The translations under genes and the position numbers were made by a program. This document shows, one piece after another, positions 45,806-54,807 of a stretch of DNA of 64,000 bases; within the stretch, counting starts at the first letter, position 1; each line of letters starts with the position of its first letter. Below the pieces are notes generated by a model. The model did no database searches. It had not been told where the DNA came from and saw only the letters and a program-made list of their open reading frames with translations. Source of the DNA: Knoellia locipacati (GTDB lineage Bacteria > Actinomycetota > Actinomycetes > Actinomycetales > Dermatophilaceae); NCBI RefSeq assembly GCF_007992835.1, contig NZ_BKBA01000008.1, forward strand, positions 496,001 through 560,000, read 5' to 3'.

Positions 45806-47320
45806 GTGCCAGCCGAAGACCTCCTTGCCCCCACCGTCCCCTCCTGGTCCGCGAGCGACGGACCCCTCGTCGACGTCCTCGCCGACCGTGACCCGGGCGA
45901 CCTCGCGCTCGTCGCAGGACTCCTCGCCGGGGACGAGCCGTGGGACACCCGCACGCGCGAGTCGCTCGAGAGCGCGGGCTTCGACCCCGACGCGCTCGTG
46001 GAGACCCACGAGCCGGGCGGCTCGGCCGGTGCCTCCACCCTCGTCCGTATGCCGCGTGGCGAGCAGGCTGCGCGCGTCCTCGTGCTCGTCGGGCTGGGCT
46101 CGGGGTCGCCGGCCGACCTGCGGGCGGCGGGAGCCGCTGCGGGCCGCGCCGTCCGTGGCCGCGCCGAGGTCGTCGTCGTGGCGCCGTCGTCGGACGAGAC
46201 CGGCCACGCCGCACTCGTCGAGGGCGCGGTCCTCGGCGGTTGGGCCCCGGCCCGCTTCACCGACGGTGGGTGGACGGCGGGAGCCGAGGTCGCCGGCAAG
46301 GTCGTGCTCGTCGGCGCCGAGGCCGACGTGGTCGAGCGGTCCGTGCGCCGGGCGGGGGCCACGCTCGTCGCGCGCAACCTCGCCAACACCCCCTCGAACA
46401 TCAAGAACCCGGCCTGGATGGCCCGGCAGGCACGCACGGCCGCGTCACGCTCGGGCCTCGAGACGCGGGTCTGGGACGACGCCGCGCTGCGCAAGGGCGG
46501 CTTCGGCGGCCTGCTCGCCGTGGGTGGCGGGTCGGCCACCCCGCCCCGGCTCGTCCAGCTCGGCTACACGCCGGAGGGTGCGGACGCGAGCACCCCGCAC
46601 GTCGTCCTCGTCGGCAAGGGCATCACCTTCGACTCCGGTGGCCTGCAGGTCAAGCCCCCGGAGGGCATGCTCGCCATGAAGACCGACATGTCGGGTTCGG
46701 CGATCGTCCTGGCCGTCCTCGCCGCCTGCCGAGACCTCCAGGTGCCCGTCCGCGTGACCGGCCTGCTGGCGCTCGCCGAGAACATGGTCGACGGCGCGGC
46801 ATACCGTCCGGGTGACGTGGTGACCCACTTCGGAGGGCGCACGGCCGAGATCGGCAACACCGACGCGGAGGGGCGGATCGTCCTCGCCGACGCTCTCGCC
46901 TACGCCGATGCCGAGCTCGACCCCGACGTCGTCGTCGACATCGCGACCCTCACCGGAGCGGCCCGGGTCGCCCTCGCCCGGAGCATGGCGCCGGTCTACG
47001 CCACCGACGACGAGCTGTCGTCCCAGCTCCGCGACGCCGGTGAGACAGCAGGTGAGACGCTGTGGCCCTTCCCGCTGGTCGCCGCCTACCGTCAGGCACT
47101 GGAGAGCGACGTGGCCGACATCAGCCACATCGCCCCCTCAGTCGGAGGTGGGTCCATCACCGCGGCACTGTTCCTGCGCGAGTTCGTGGGGGAGCGCCGG
47201 TGGGCACACCTCGACATCGCCGGTCCAGGCCGGTCCGATGTCGACTCCGGAGTCCACGGCAAGGGTGGGACGGGGTTCGGCGCCCGCCTGCTGCTGCGAT
47301 GGTTGGAAGGTCTGCGATGA
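45806..47320 (+). CDS. pepA: Leucyl aminopeptidase (M17)
   Basis: A 504-residue cytosolic zinc/manganese aminopeptidase that removes N-terminal residues in peptide turnover. The C-terminal catalytic domain has VGKGITFDSGGLQVKP with Lys/Asp ligands, KTDMSGSA, the family signature NTDAEGRIVLADAL and LTGAARVALA. The N-terminal domain is the usual variable macro-like domain. The GTG at 45806 has TAGGGT 7 bases upstream and no ribosome-binding site (leaderless). Its stop overlaps the next ATG (ATGA). Confidence 0.95.
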   Translation: MPAEDLLAPTVPSWSASDGPLVDVLADRDPGDLALVAGLLAGDEPWDTRTRESLESAGFDPDALVETHEPGGSAGASTLVRMPRGEQAARVLVLVGLGSGSPADLRAAGAAAGRAVRGRAEVVVVAPSSDETGHAALVEGAVLGGWAPARFTDGGWTAGAEVAGKVVLVGAEADVVERSVRRAGATLVARNLANTPSNIKNPAWMARQARTAASRSGLETRVWDDAALRKGGFGGLLAVGGGSATPPRLVQLGYTPEGADASTPHVVLVGKGITFDSGGLQVKPPEGMLAMKTDMSGSAIVLAVLAACRDLQVPVRVTGLLALAENMVDGAAYRPGDVVTHFGGRTAEIGNTDAEGRIVLADALAYADAELDPDVVVDIATLTGAARVALARSMAPVYATDDELSSQLRDAGETAGETLWPFPLVAAYRQALESDVADISHIAPSVGGGSITAALFLREFVGERRWAHLDIAGPGRSDVDSGVHGKGGTGFGARLLLRWLEGLR

Positions 47321-47682
47321 ACGCCGGATACGGACTGGCTGTGCGCTGGTCGCTCGAGAACGCCCCCGAGGACGCCCCCGACCGTCTGCGCGAGTACGTC
47401 GTCGGCACCTCGATCGCGAAGTTCATGTTCCTCGACGGCCTCGCCTTCAAGGTGTGGCGCATGCGTGAGGGCGAGTGGTTCGAGGGGACCTACGTCTTCG
47501 ACAGCGAGCAGGAGCGCAAGGTCTTCCGCGAGGACTTCGAGGCGACCGCCGCCGAGTCCAAGGGCTCCGAGCTCATCGGCTCCTCACCCATCAGCATCGA
47601 GGACTTCGAGGTCGTCGCGATCGCCGAGGGCCCGGCGGGCTTCCGGCGTGGTGCCGGCCCGCACGTCGACGCCCACGCCTAG
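47317..47682 (+). CDS. Conserved hypothetical protein coupled to pepA
   Basis: A 121-residue protein with features of a small alpha+beta domain: LAVRWSLENAPEDAPDRLREYVVGTSIAKFM, then LDGLAFKVWRMREGEWFEGTYVF and a C-terminal strand DFEVVAIAEGPAGF. The pattern (ligand-sized pocket, charged helix, WFEGTYVF) resembles YdhR-type or other dimeric alpha/beta-barrel proteins, but I do not claim membership. The 4-base overlap with pepA implies co-translation. It converges with the O-methyltransferase gene across two inverted repeats. Confidence 0.72.
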   Translation: MNAGYGLAVRWSLENAPEDAPDRLREYVVGTSIAKFMFLDGLAFKVWRMREGEWFEGTYVFDSEQERKVFREDFEATAAESKGSELIGSSPISIEDFEVVAIAEGPAGFRRGAGPHVDAHA

Positions 47683-47715
47683 CCGACGAGAGCTGGGGGC
47701 GGGCGCACCTCGCGG

Positions 47716-47795
47716 CTCGACCCGACTTCCTCTCGCTCGACCCCGGAAGCCAACTCGGGTCGAGGTCAGCATTATCGGGTGACCCGATAATGCTG
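47716..47795. repeat. Two consecutive inverted repeats between convergent genes
   Basis: CTCGACCCGA (47716-47725) is inverted at 47755-47764. Directly after it, CAGCATTATCGGGT (47767-47780) and its perfect complement (47782-47795) flank a single G. The second element is markedly AT-richer than its surroundings. With so short a centre it looks like a protein-binding palindrome, although a 12-bp stem with a 5-base loop could also terminate transcription both ways. Confidence 0.75.
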
Positions 47796-47804
47796 GCGGC
47801 GGGG

Positions 47805-48440
47805 TCAGCGCTTGACGGCGACGAAGAGGCCGTCGCTCACGGGGAGCAGGCTCGGCACGAGCTCGTCGTTGTCGCGCAGGGACTTGCCGAGGTCGCGCAG
47901 CGTCGTCGTGTCGGCGTCGCGGGCCGCGGGGTCGGCGACCTTGTCGTGCCAGAGCATGTTGTCGAGGGCGAGCACGCCGCCGCTGCGCAGCAGCCGGATC
48001 CCGTGCTCGACGTATGCCGGGTAGCTCGCCTTGTCGGCGTCGATGACGACCATGTCGTAGGCGCCGTCGGTCATGCGCGGCAGCACCTCGGTCGCACGAC
48101 CGGTGATGACGCGGGTGCGCTGCGTCGGGTAGCCGGCGCCGGCGTAGGCCTCACGGGCGGCGCGCTGGTGCTCCGGGGAGATATCGATCGTCGTGAGGAC
48201 GCCGTCGTCGGGCATCCCGGCGAGCACCCACAGGCCGGACGTGCCGGCACCGGTGCCGATCTCGATGACGTGCTTGGCGCGGATGGCCGCCGCGAGCATG
48301 CGCAGCGTCGCGCCGGCACCCGTCCCGACCGGCGAGGCCGCGTCGAACGCGAGGCCGCGGGCGCGGGCCTGCTCCATGGCCTCGGGCTCGGGGACGAAGT
48401 CCTCCGCGTAGGTCCAGCTCGCCGGCTTGAGGGTGCTCAT
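47805..48440 (-). CDS. O-methyltransferase (SAM-dependent)
   Basis: A 211-residue class I methyltransferase of the Methyltransf_3/CCoAOMT-like group. The SAM site is KHVIEIGTGAGTSGLWVL (about residues 56-73), followed by LTTIDISPEH and the divalent-metal segment DMVVIDADKASYPAYVEHG. The acceptor is probably a small catechol-like or other hydroxylated molecule, but unknown. The ATG is 8 bases after TAGGGT (leaderless). Divergent placement from sigE is the same as Rv1220c/sigE in mycobacteria (from memory). Confidence 0.9.
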   Translation of the reverse strand: MSTLKPASWTYAEDFVPEPEAMEQARARGLAFDAASPVGTGAGATLRMLAAAIRAKHVIEIGTGAGTSGLWVLAGMPDDGVLTTIDISPEHQRAAREAYAGAGYPTQRTRVITGRATEVLPRMTDGAYDMVVIDADKASYPAYVEHGIRLLRSGGVLALDNMLWHDKVADPAARDADTTTLRDLGKSLRDNDELVPSLLPVSDGLFVAVKR

Positions 48441-48504
48441 GACCCGGAACCCTACTCGTGGGTGGAGCCGTCCACGGACTCACAGCCGCCGTACAGGATC
48501 CTCC

Positions 48505-48530
48505 GGAACATTTCCCGGCTCCGGGACGTA
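48505..48530 (+). promoter_or_regulatory. SigE-type promoter upstream of sigE
   Basis: GGAAC (48505-48509) and CGTA (48527-48530) are separated by 17 bases, matching the GGAAC-N16/18-CGTT form of ECF SigE-dependent promoters. Transcription would begin near 48538, about 40 bases before the sigE ATG at 48578. This predicts autoregulation of the sigma factor. Confidence 0.68.
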
Positions 48531-48577
48531 GACATCGGTGTATGGACAGCCACGGGGCAACCGAGCAGGGGACGACG

Positions 48578-49186
48578 ATGACCACCGACGCAGGTGCGGC
48601 CACGGGGGAGTGGACGCCGCCGACCTGGGAGCAGATCGTCGAGGAGCACTCCGCCCGCGTCTACCGGCTGGCCTACCGCCTCACCGGCAACGTGCACGAC
48701 GCCGAGGACCTCACGCAGGACGTCTTCATCCGCGTCTTCCGCTCGCTGCACACCTTCCGCCCCGGCACGTTCGAGGGCTGGCTGCACCGCATCACGACCA
48801 ACGTCTTCCTCGACAAGATGCGTCGCAAGCAGCGCATCCGCTTCGACGCGCTCTCCGACGAGTCGGCGGCCCGCCTCCCCAGCCGTGAGCTCGGCCCGGA
48901 GCAGAGCTACGCCGACACGCACTTCGACGACGACGTCCAGCGGGCGCTCGACTCCCTGGCACCCGACTTCCGGGCCGCGGTCGTGCTCTGCGACATCGAG
49001 GGGCTCTCCTACGAGGAGATCGCCGCGACCCTCGACGTCAAGCTCGGCACCGTCCGCTCCCGCATCCACCGTGGCCGCGCCCAGCTGCGCGAGGCCCTCG
49101 CACACCGGGCTCCCGAGGTCCGCCAGGCCGCCGCCGGCTCCTCGATGCGTCCGGGCCTGCTGACCCCCGCCCGGGGGGCCGTGTGA
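48578..49186 (+). CDS. sigE: ECF sigma factor SigE
   Basis: A 202-residue extracytoplasmic-function sigma factor controlling the envelope stress response. Region 2 runs over [23 protein letters not shown] and the -10-reading [20 protein letters not shown]; region 4 contains [23 protein letters not shown]. It lacks a regulatory C-terminal domain, fitting control by the anti-sigma factor encoded next. The ATG at 48578 has AGGGGA 5 bases upstream; an ATG at 48542 is in frame but has no such site and lies near the predicted transcription start. The stop overlaps rseA (GTGTGA). Confidence 0.94.
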   Translation: MTTDAGAATGEWTPPTWEQIVEEHSARVYRLAYRLTGNVHDAEDLTQDVFIRVFRSLHTFRPGTFEGWLHRITTNVFLDKMRRKQRIRFDALSDESAARLPSRELGPEQSYADTHFDDDVQRALDSLAPDFRAAVVLCDIEGLSYEEIAATLDVKLGTVRSRIHRGRAQLREALAHRAPEVRQAAAGSSMRPGLLTPARGAV

Positions 49187-49752
49187 TCCCGTTCTCGCGC
49201 TCCGTGCGCTGCCGCCTCGACGAGGTGCCCGACTACGTGTCGGGGCACCTCTCGGAGCAGCGTGCCGCCGCGTGGGACCGTCACCTCATCTCGTGCGTCA
49301 ACTGCCAGCATGCCGTCGCCGGTGAGCGTCGCCTGCAGTCGCTCCTGGCGTCGGGGTGCCCCTCGATGCCCGGCAGCCTCCACGCCCAGCTCGTCGCGCT
49401 CGCCTCGTCGATGGCCGGACCGGCGGTGCCCCAGACGGCCGAGCGCGCCCCGCTCGAGATGGTGCCTCCGTCGGCGCCCCCGGCCCACCGCAGCCCGCTG
49501 CGGTCCGCCGCCTTCGCCACGGCCGCCGCCGGCGCCACCGCGGCCGTCGCGTGGACCCTGAGCGTCTCCGGGACGGGAGCCCTCACGACGTCGGTCACGC
49601 CGGTGGGTGGCTCGACCCCCGCAGTACGTCCTGCGTCCGGGAGTCCGAGCGCGCCCACCGGCACCACACGCCTGCGCGTCGTCTCGACGGCATGGACGGG
49701 GAGCACCTCCGTGCGCAACCTTGACCTGTGCGAGGCAGAATCTCGGACATGA
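49183..49752 (+). CDS. rseA: Zinc-type anti-sigma factor RseA
   Basis: A 189-residue ZAS-family anti-sigma factor. The zinc motif H-x3-C-x2-C is present as His34, Cys38 and Cys41 (RHLISCVNC) after a sigma-binding helix. One weakly hydrophobic segment ([22 protein letters not shown], about residues 107-128) could anchor it in the membrane, followed by a Pro/Ser/Thr-rich extracellular tail. It holds SigE inactive until redox or envelope signals release it (family knowledge). The GTG at 49183 overlaps the sigE stop. A leaderless -10 for htrA lies in its last codons. Confidence 0.88.
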   Translation: MIPFSRSVRCRLDEVPDYVSGHLSEQRAAAWDRHLISCVNCQHAVAGERRLQSLLASGCPSMPGSLHAQLVALASSMAGPAVPQTAERAPLEMVPPSAPPAHRSPLRSAAFATAAAGATAAVAWTLSVSGTGALTTSVTPVGGSTPAVRPASGSPSAPTGTTRLRVVSTAWTGSTSVRNLDLCEAESRT

Positions 49753-51173
49753 CCGAGGACAGCCCCCACCGCCCGGACGGCGAGCAGCCCGGCGTCGACC
49801 CGCAGCACACCACCGAGGTCGAGATCGACCGGACCCAGGCGTTCGGCCCGGCTCCCGGTCAGCCGCCGCTCCTCCCGCCGCAGGAGCCGGAGGCCCCCTC
49901 GTGGTGGACGGACGCCGGCTCGGCGCCTGCCGCCCAGCAGGCTGCGCCCGCGCCGGGTGGGCACGCACAGGGTGGGCCCACGGCATACGACCCCTACGCG
50001 ACCACGACGACGGCCAACCCGTATGCCGTGTCGTCGACTCCTCGTCCCTCGACCTCGCGCGGTGGTCCCGGCTGGCTCGGTGTGTTCCTCATCGCCGGCC
50101 TCGCCGCGCTGCTCGCGGGTCTCGGCGGCGGGCTCCTCGGTGGCTGGGTCGGCTCGACCGACCGCTTCGACGGCCTCGACCTCGGTCGCGGCTCGGACAA
50201 CGGCTCGGCGCCGCAGCCCGGCGCGGGTGCGACGACCCGTCCCGAGGGAAGCGTCGCCAACATCGCCGCGAACGCCACCCCGAGCGTCGTGACGATCCGC
50301 GTCCAGGCCACCGGCGGCGACGGCACCGGCTCGGGTTGGGTCCTCGACGACAAGGGCCACGTCGTCACCAACAACCACGTCGTCTCCTCGGCGGCCAACG
50401 GCGGCGAGATCACCGTCGTCCTCTCCAACGGCAAGCAGTCCAAGGCCAAGATCGTGGGCCGTGACGTGTCCTACGACCTCGCCGTCCTCAAGGTCGACCG
50501 CACCGACCTGCGGGCACTGCCCCTGGGTGACTCCAGCAAGGTCGTCGTCGGGGACCCGGTCATCGCCGTCGGTGCGCCGCTCGGGCTCGAGTCGACCGTC
50601 ACCACCGGCATCGTCTCGGCCCTCAACCGGCCGGTGACCCCGGGTGAGGCCAACGACCAGTCGTTCATCAACGCCATCCAGACCGACGCGGCGATCAACC
50701 CCGGCAACTCCGGCGGGCCACTGCTCGACATGGACGGCCGCGTCATCGGCATCAACACCGCGATCGCGCGCGTGGCCGGGTCGAGCATCGGCGGACAGAG
50801 CGGCAACATCGGCGTCGGCTTCGCCATCCCGAGCGCGCAGGTCAAGATCACCGTGGACCAGCTCATCCGCACCGGCAAGGCCGAGCACCCGATCATCGGG
50901 GTCGTGCTGGACCGCACCTACCAGGGCGAGGGCGTCAAGATCAGCGAGGACACCGACCAGACGCCGGCCGTGACCCCGGGTGGTCCTGCCGACAAGGCCG
51001 GTCTCGAGGCCGGCGACGTCATCACCGCCTTCGAGGGTCGTCCCATGGGCAACCCCGACGCGCTGGTCGTGGCCATCAGGTCCAAGCCCGTGGGCTCGAC
51101 CGTGTCACTGACGGTGGTGCGCGACGGCAAGCCCCGGGATGTCAAGATGGTCCTCCAGGGCAGGAGCGACTGA
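49749..51173 (+). CDS. htrA: HtrA/DegP serine protease with PDZ domain
   Basis: A 474-residue membrane-anchored protease/chaperone for misfolded envelope proteins. A Pro/Ala/Gly/Gln-rich cytoplasmic N-terminus (about 105 residues) precedes one helix (WLGVFLIAGLAALLAGLGGGLLGG). The trypsin-like domain has His210 (TNNHVV), Asp243 (YDLAVL) and Ser321 (GNSGGPL). A PDZ domain follows (about residues 375-470, GPADKAGLEAGDVI). The ATG overlaps the rseA stop (ATGA), yet CAGAAT lies 7 bases upstream, so a second, leaderless transcript independent of sigE is possible. Confidence 0.94.
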   Translation: MTEDSPHRPDGEQPGVDPQHTTEVEIDRTQAFGPAPGQPPLLPPQEPEAPSWWTDAGSAPAAQQAAPAPGGHAQGGPTAYDPYATTTTANPYAVSSTPRPSTSRGGPGWLGVFLIAGLAALLAGLGGGLLGGWVGSTDRFDGLDLGRGSDNGSAPQPGAGATTRPEGSVANIAANATPSVVTIRVQATGGDGTGSGWVLDDKGHVVTNNHVVSSAANGGEITVVLSNGKQSKAKIVGRDVSYDLAVLKVDRTDLRALPLGDSSKVVVGDPVIAVGAPLGLESTVTTGIVSALNRPVTPGEANDQSFINAIQTDAAINPGNSGGPLLDMDGRVIGINTAIARVAGSSIGGQSGNIGVGFAIPSAQVKITVDQLIRTGKAEHPIIGVVLDRTYQGEGVKISEDTDQTPAVTPGGPADKAGLEAGDVITAFEGRPMGNPDALVVAIRSKPVGSTVSLTVVRDGKPRDVKMVLQGRSD

Positions 51174-51200
51174 CGCGCCCACGGCGCACGAGAGGACCGC

Positions 51201-51602
51201 GTGTTCGGGATCAACGGCTGGGAGATCGTCCTCCTCGCTCTCATCGCTGTCTTCGTCCTCGGGCCGGAGCGGCTCCCCGAGTACGCCCAGAAGCTCGCGC
51301 AGATGATCAAGAAGGCCCGGGTCATGGCCGAGGGCGCCAAGGGGCAGCTCAAGGACCAGCTCGGACCTGACTACGAGGACATCAACTGGCGCCAGTACGA
51401 CCCGCGCCAGTACGACCCCCGGCGGATCGTGCGCGAGGCCCTCATCGAGCCGCTCGAGGACGCCGCGTCGACCCTCAAGTCCGGCGGCACCAACGACGAC
51501 ATCACCGAGGCGCCGGCCGACGGTGGCGAGCCGTGGATCCAGACGGGCCCGACGGGCTGGGACCCGATGCGGCCCACGCCCTACGACGTCGACGCCACCT
51601 GA
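51201..51602 (+). CDS. tatB: Twin-arginine translocase subunit TatB
   Basis: A 133-residue single-span Tat component with the classic N-terminus: short helix (MFGINGWEIVLLALIAVFVLGPERLP), hinge FVLGPERLP and an amphipathic helix (EYAQKLAQMIKKARVMAEGAK). The long acidic/Pro-rich cytoplasmic tail and the Glu near residue 8 support TatB over TatA. It recognises folded Tat substrates; the L,D-transpeptidase at 57454 has a Tat-like signal. The GTG has GAGAGGA upstream. A large hairpin follows. Confidence 0.9.
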   Translation: MFGINGWEIVLLALIAVFVLGPERLPEYAQKLAQMIKKARVMAEGAKGQLKDQLGPDYEDINWRQYDPRQYDPRRIVREALIEPLEDAASTLKSGGTNDDITEAPADGGEPWIQTGPTGWDPMRPTPYDVDAT

Positions 51603-51613
51603 CGCCACGACTG

Positions 51614-51676
51614 CATTGCCCCGCCGGACACGCTTCGTCGGCCGAAGGCCTCTCAGCGTGTCCCGACGGGGCAATG
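51614..51676. terminator. Bidirectional terminator between tatB and mrp
   Basis: CATTGCCCCG at 51614 pairs with CGGGGCAATG ending at 51676, and ACACGCT with AGCGTGT inside it, with one mismatch and one bulge between. It separates convergent genes. Confidence 0.85.
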
Positions 51677-51698
51677 AGTCGGGTGGGAGGACGCGGAG

Positions 51699-52844
51699 TC
51701 AGCGACCTGCCGGCGTGAGGCCGAGCGAACGACCGGCCAGGCCGCGCGAGCGGCTGCCGAGCTCACGCGCGATGCCGCGCAGGGCGACGGCCGCAGCCGA
51801 GGTCGGGTCGCCGAGCACGACCGGGCTGCCCTGGTCGGCACCGATGCGCAGCGCCGTGTCGAGCGGGATCTGGCCGAGGAGCGGCACCGGGGCGCCGATC
51901 GTGCGGGTGAGCGAGTCGGCGACGACCTGGCCGCCACCGGAGCCGAAGATCTCCTGACGGGTGCCGTCGGGCAGCTCGAGCCACGACATGTTCTCGATGA
52001 CCCCGGCGACGCGCTGGTGCGTCTGCACCGCGATCGCGCCGGCGCGCTCGGCCACCTCGGCAGCGGCCTGCTGCGGCGTGGTGACGACGAGGATCTCGGC
52101 GCCCGGGATGAGCTGGGCCACCGAGATGGCGATGTCGCCCGTGCCCGGCGGGAGGTCGAGGAGGAGGATGTCGAGGTCGCCCCAGAAGACGTCGGCGAGG
52201 AACTGCTGGAGCGCCCGGTGGAGCATCGGACCACGCCACACGACGGGCTGGTTGCCGGGCACGAACATGCCGATCGAGATGACCTTCACGTCGTGCGCGA
52301 TGGGCGGCAGGATCATCTCGTCGACCTGGGTCGGCTTGTGCTCGACGCCGAGCATGCGGGGGATCGAGAAGCCGTAGATGTCGGCGTCGACGACGCCCAC
52401 CTTGAGGCCCTGCTCGGCGAGGGCGGCCGCGAGGTTGGCGGTCACCGACGACTTGCCGACACCGCCCTTGCCGGAGGCGACGGCATACACGCGGGTGAGG
52501 CTGCCGGGCTGGGCGAAGGGGATCTCCTTCTCGGCTGCACCGCCTCGCAGGTTGGTGCGCAGCTCGGCGCGCTGCTCCTCGGACATGACACCGAGGGTGA
52601 CGTCGACGGCCGTGACGCCGGGCACCTTCATCAGGGCCGCGGTCGTGTCCCTCGTCAGCGTCTCCTTGAGGGGACAGCCGGCGATCGTCAGCAGGATGGT
52701 CACGGCCACCCGGCCCGCCTCGTCGCACTCGACGGACTCGACCATGCCGAGCTCGGTGACGGGCTTGCGGATCTCGGGGTCGTTGACGGTGGCGAGAGCG
52801 GCGCGCAGGGCCTCGTCGCTCACGGGTGCAGCGGTGTCAGGCAT
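51699..52844 (-). CDS. mrp: Mrp/ApbC-type Fe-S cluster carrier ATPase
   Basis: A 381-residue P-loop protein that carries Fe-S clusters to apo-enzymes. The N-terminal 90 residues form a MIP18-like domain with a single Cys context (IAGCPLKE). The ATPase has the deviant Walker A GKGGVGKSS (near residue 125), VVDADIYGFSIPRMLG and LLDLPPGTGDIAISVAQL. A canonical CxxC is not seen, as in several actinobacterial members. The ATG at 52844 has TAGCAT 6 bases upstream (leaderless). It lies downstream of the DUF1003 gene on the same strand. Confidence 0.92.
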   Translation of the reverse strand: MPDTAAPVSDEALRAALATVNDPEIRKPVTELGMVESVECDEAGRVAVTILLTIAGCPLKETLTRDTTAALMKVPGVTAVDVTLGVMSEEQRAELRTNLRGGAAEKEIPFAQPGSLTRVYAVASGKGGVGKSSVTANLAAALAEQGLKVGVVDADIYGFSIPRMLGVEHKPTQVDEMILPPIAHDVKVISIGMFVPGNQPVVWRGPMLHRALQQFLADVFWGDLDILLLDLPPGTGDIAISVAQLIPGAEILVVTTPQQAAAEVAERAGAIAVQTHQRVAGVIENMSWLELPDGTRQEIFGSGGGQVVADSLTRTIGAPVPLLGQIPLDTALRIGADQGSPVVLGDPTSAAAVALRGIARELGSRSRGLAGRSLGLTPAGR

Positions 52845-52853
52845 TGCTCCATG

Positions 52854-53435
52854 CTAGGTCGCTCGGTGCGATCCGCCCTCATCGGTCCGGGCGTTGAGGG
52901 TGTCTGACGCGTCACGGTCGTCGGGGGCGAGCCGGCCGATGACGAGACCACGCTCCTCGATCTCGTCGAGGAGGTCGCGCAGCTCTCCACGGACGAAGTC
53001 ACGGGTGGCGTTGTCACGCATCGCGATCCGCAGTGCGGCGACCTCGCGGGTGAGGAACTCGGTGTCGGCGAGGTTGCGCTCGTCGCGGGTGCGGTCCTGC
53101 TCGAGCATGACTCGGTCACGGTCGGCCTGCCGGTTCTGAGCGAGGAGGATGAGCGGTGCGGCATACGAGGCCTGGAGGCTGAGCATGAGCGTGAGGAAGA
53201 TGAACGGGTACTCGTCGAAGCGCCAGTCCTGCGGTGCGAGGAGGTTCCACAGCACCCACACGAGCACGAAGAACGTCATGCCGATGAGGAAGTAGGCCGT
53301 CCCCATGTAGCGGGCGAACTTCTCGGACAGGACGCCGAAGGCCTCCTCGGTGAGGGCCTCGGGCCTGCTGATGAACTGGCGCCTCGCCTCGCGTGGCTGG
53401 TCGAGGCGAGGCGCGCGGTCGCGGCGCTCAGCCAT
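52854..53435 (-). CDS. DUF1003 membrane protein
   Basis: A 193-residue protein with two membrane helices ([20 protein letters not shown] and [21 protein letters not shown]) separated by a short loop with DEYPF, followed by a charged C-terminal region ([17 protein letters not shown]). This is the DUF1003 signature. Function unknown; the family is often found beside magnesium transporter-like genes, as here, and the 8-base overlap with the MgtE-N/CBS gene implies they act together. Confidence 0.9.
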   Translation of the reverse strand: MAERRDRAPRLDQPREARRQFISRPEALTEEAFGVLSEKFARYMGTAYFLIGMTFFVLVWVLWNLLAPQDWRFDEYPFIFLTLMLSLQASYAAPLILLAQNRQADRDRVMLEQDRTRDERNLADTEFLTREVAALRIAMRDNATRDFVRGELRDLLDEIEERGLVIGRLAPDDRDASDTLNARTDEGGSHRAT

Positions 53436-54729
53436 GCGGGATCACCTCGTGCGACGACGTCGTGACCTCGTGGCGGTCCTCGCGCCAGTCGTCGGGCAGC
53501 AGGTGGTCGAGCACGTCGTCGACGGTGACCGCCCCGACGAGCAGGCCGTTCTCGTCGACGACCGGCAGGGCGACGAGGTCGTAGGTCGCGAGCAGGCGGG
53601 TCACCTGGCCGGTCGTCGCGTCGGTCGTCACGGGCTCGACGTCCTTGTCGAGGATCGTGCCGATCGAGGCGTGCGGGGGCTCACGCAGCAGCCGCTGGAT
53701 GTGGACCATGCCGAGGAACTTGCCGGTCGGGGTCTCGAGCGGCGGGCGGCAGACGAAGACGGTGCAGGCCATCGTCGTGGACAGCTCCTGGCGTCGCACG
53801 ACGGCGAGGGCCTCGGCGATCGAGGCGTCGGGTCCGAGGATGACCGGCTCGGTGGTCATGAGGCCACCGGCGGTGTTCTCGTCGTAGGTGAGCAGGCGGC
53901 GCAGGTCGGCGGCCTCGTCGGGCTCCATGAGCTGGAGCAGCTCCTCCTGGCGGGCCGTGGGCAGCTCGGCGAGGAGGTCGGCGGCGTCGTCGGGCTCCAT
54001 CGCCTCGAGGACGTCGGCGATGCGGTCGTTGCCGAGGCCGGCAATGATCTCGACCTGCTCCTCCTCGGGCAGCTCCTCGAGGACGTCGGCGAGCTGGTCG
54101 TCGGCGAGGGCGGCGGCGACCTCTGCTCGGCGCTTGGCCGGCAGGTCGTGGATGGCCTCGGCGAGGTCGGCCGGCCTGAGGTCCTCGTAGTGCTCGAGCA
54201 GGCGCGCCGCGCTCTGGACGTCGGCCGAGTCGCGCAGGCCCTTGACGTCCTCGACGGGCACGACGAAGGTCTCGCCGCGGCGGCGACCCAGACGCGAGAG
54301 CGAGCCGCGGGCGGAGGCGCGACGGACGAACGCACGGGTCACCGACCAGCTGCGCGCGTGGTTCTGCTCGAGCCCGATGTCCTCGACCGTGGCCTCGACG
54401 ACCTCGCCGCTCTCGTCACGGACCGTGACCCGGCGCTCGATGAGCTCGGCGAGCACGAGGGTCTCGTTGGGGCGCTGCTCGAAGCGGCGCATGTTGACCA
54501 GCCCGGTGGTGATGACCTGACCGCCGTCGACCGAGGTCACACGCGTCATGGGCACGAAGACCCGGCGACGCCCGGGGACCTCGACGACGAGGCCGATGAC
54601 GCGCGGTCTGGTGCGCTGGGCGCTGAAGGTCACGACGACGTCCCGGACGCGACCGACGGGGTCGCCCAAGGGGTCGAAGACGGCGAGCTCGGCCAGTCTG
54701 CCGACGAAGACGCGGGTGCTCGTGCTCAC
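53428..54729 (-). CDS. MgtE-N and CBS domain protein lacking the MgtE channel
   Basis: A 433-residue soluble protein. An N-terminal PRC-barrel-like region (about residues 10-120, with [22 protein letters not shown]) precedes an MgtE_N superhelix ([25 protein letters not shown], then [16 protein letters not shown]) and a CBS pair (about residues 290-420, ending [31 protein letters not shown]). The transmembrane half of MgtE is absent, so it is a sensor/regulator module rather than a channel. The partner may be the DUF1003 protein encoded next (8-base overlap). The GTG is 7 bases after TAACCT (leaderless). Confidence 0.9.
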   Translation of the reverse strand: MSTSTRVFVGRLAELAVFDPLGDPVGRVRDVVVTFSAQRTRPRVIGLVVEVPGRRRVFVPMTRVTSVDGGQVITTGLVNMRRFEQRPNETLVLAELIERRVTVRDESGEVVEATVEDIGLEQNHARSWSVTRAFVRRASARGSLSRLGRRRGETFVVPVEDVKGLRDSADVQSAARLLEHYEDLRPADLAEAIHDLPAKRRAEVAAALADDQLADVLEELPEEEQVEIIAGLGNDRIADVLEAMEPDDAADLLAELPTARQEELLQLMEPDEAADLRRLLTYDENTAGGLMTTEPVILGPDASIAEALAVVRRQELSTTMACTVFVCRPPLETPTGKFLGMVHIQRLLREPPHASIGTILDKDVEPVTTDATTGQVTRLLATYDLVALPVVDENGLLVGAVTVDDVLDHLLPDDWREDRHEVTTSSHEVIPHG

Positions 54730-54807
54730 ACCCGACAGGTTAGTCGGGTCGACGGGTGGCGCTGCCGCCCGTCATGCATCGGGGTCCGTCGCGTGTCCCG
54801 GTCCCGG

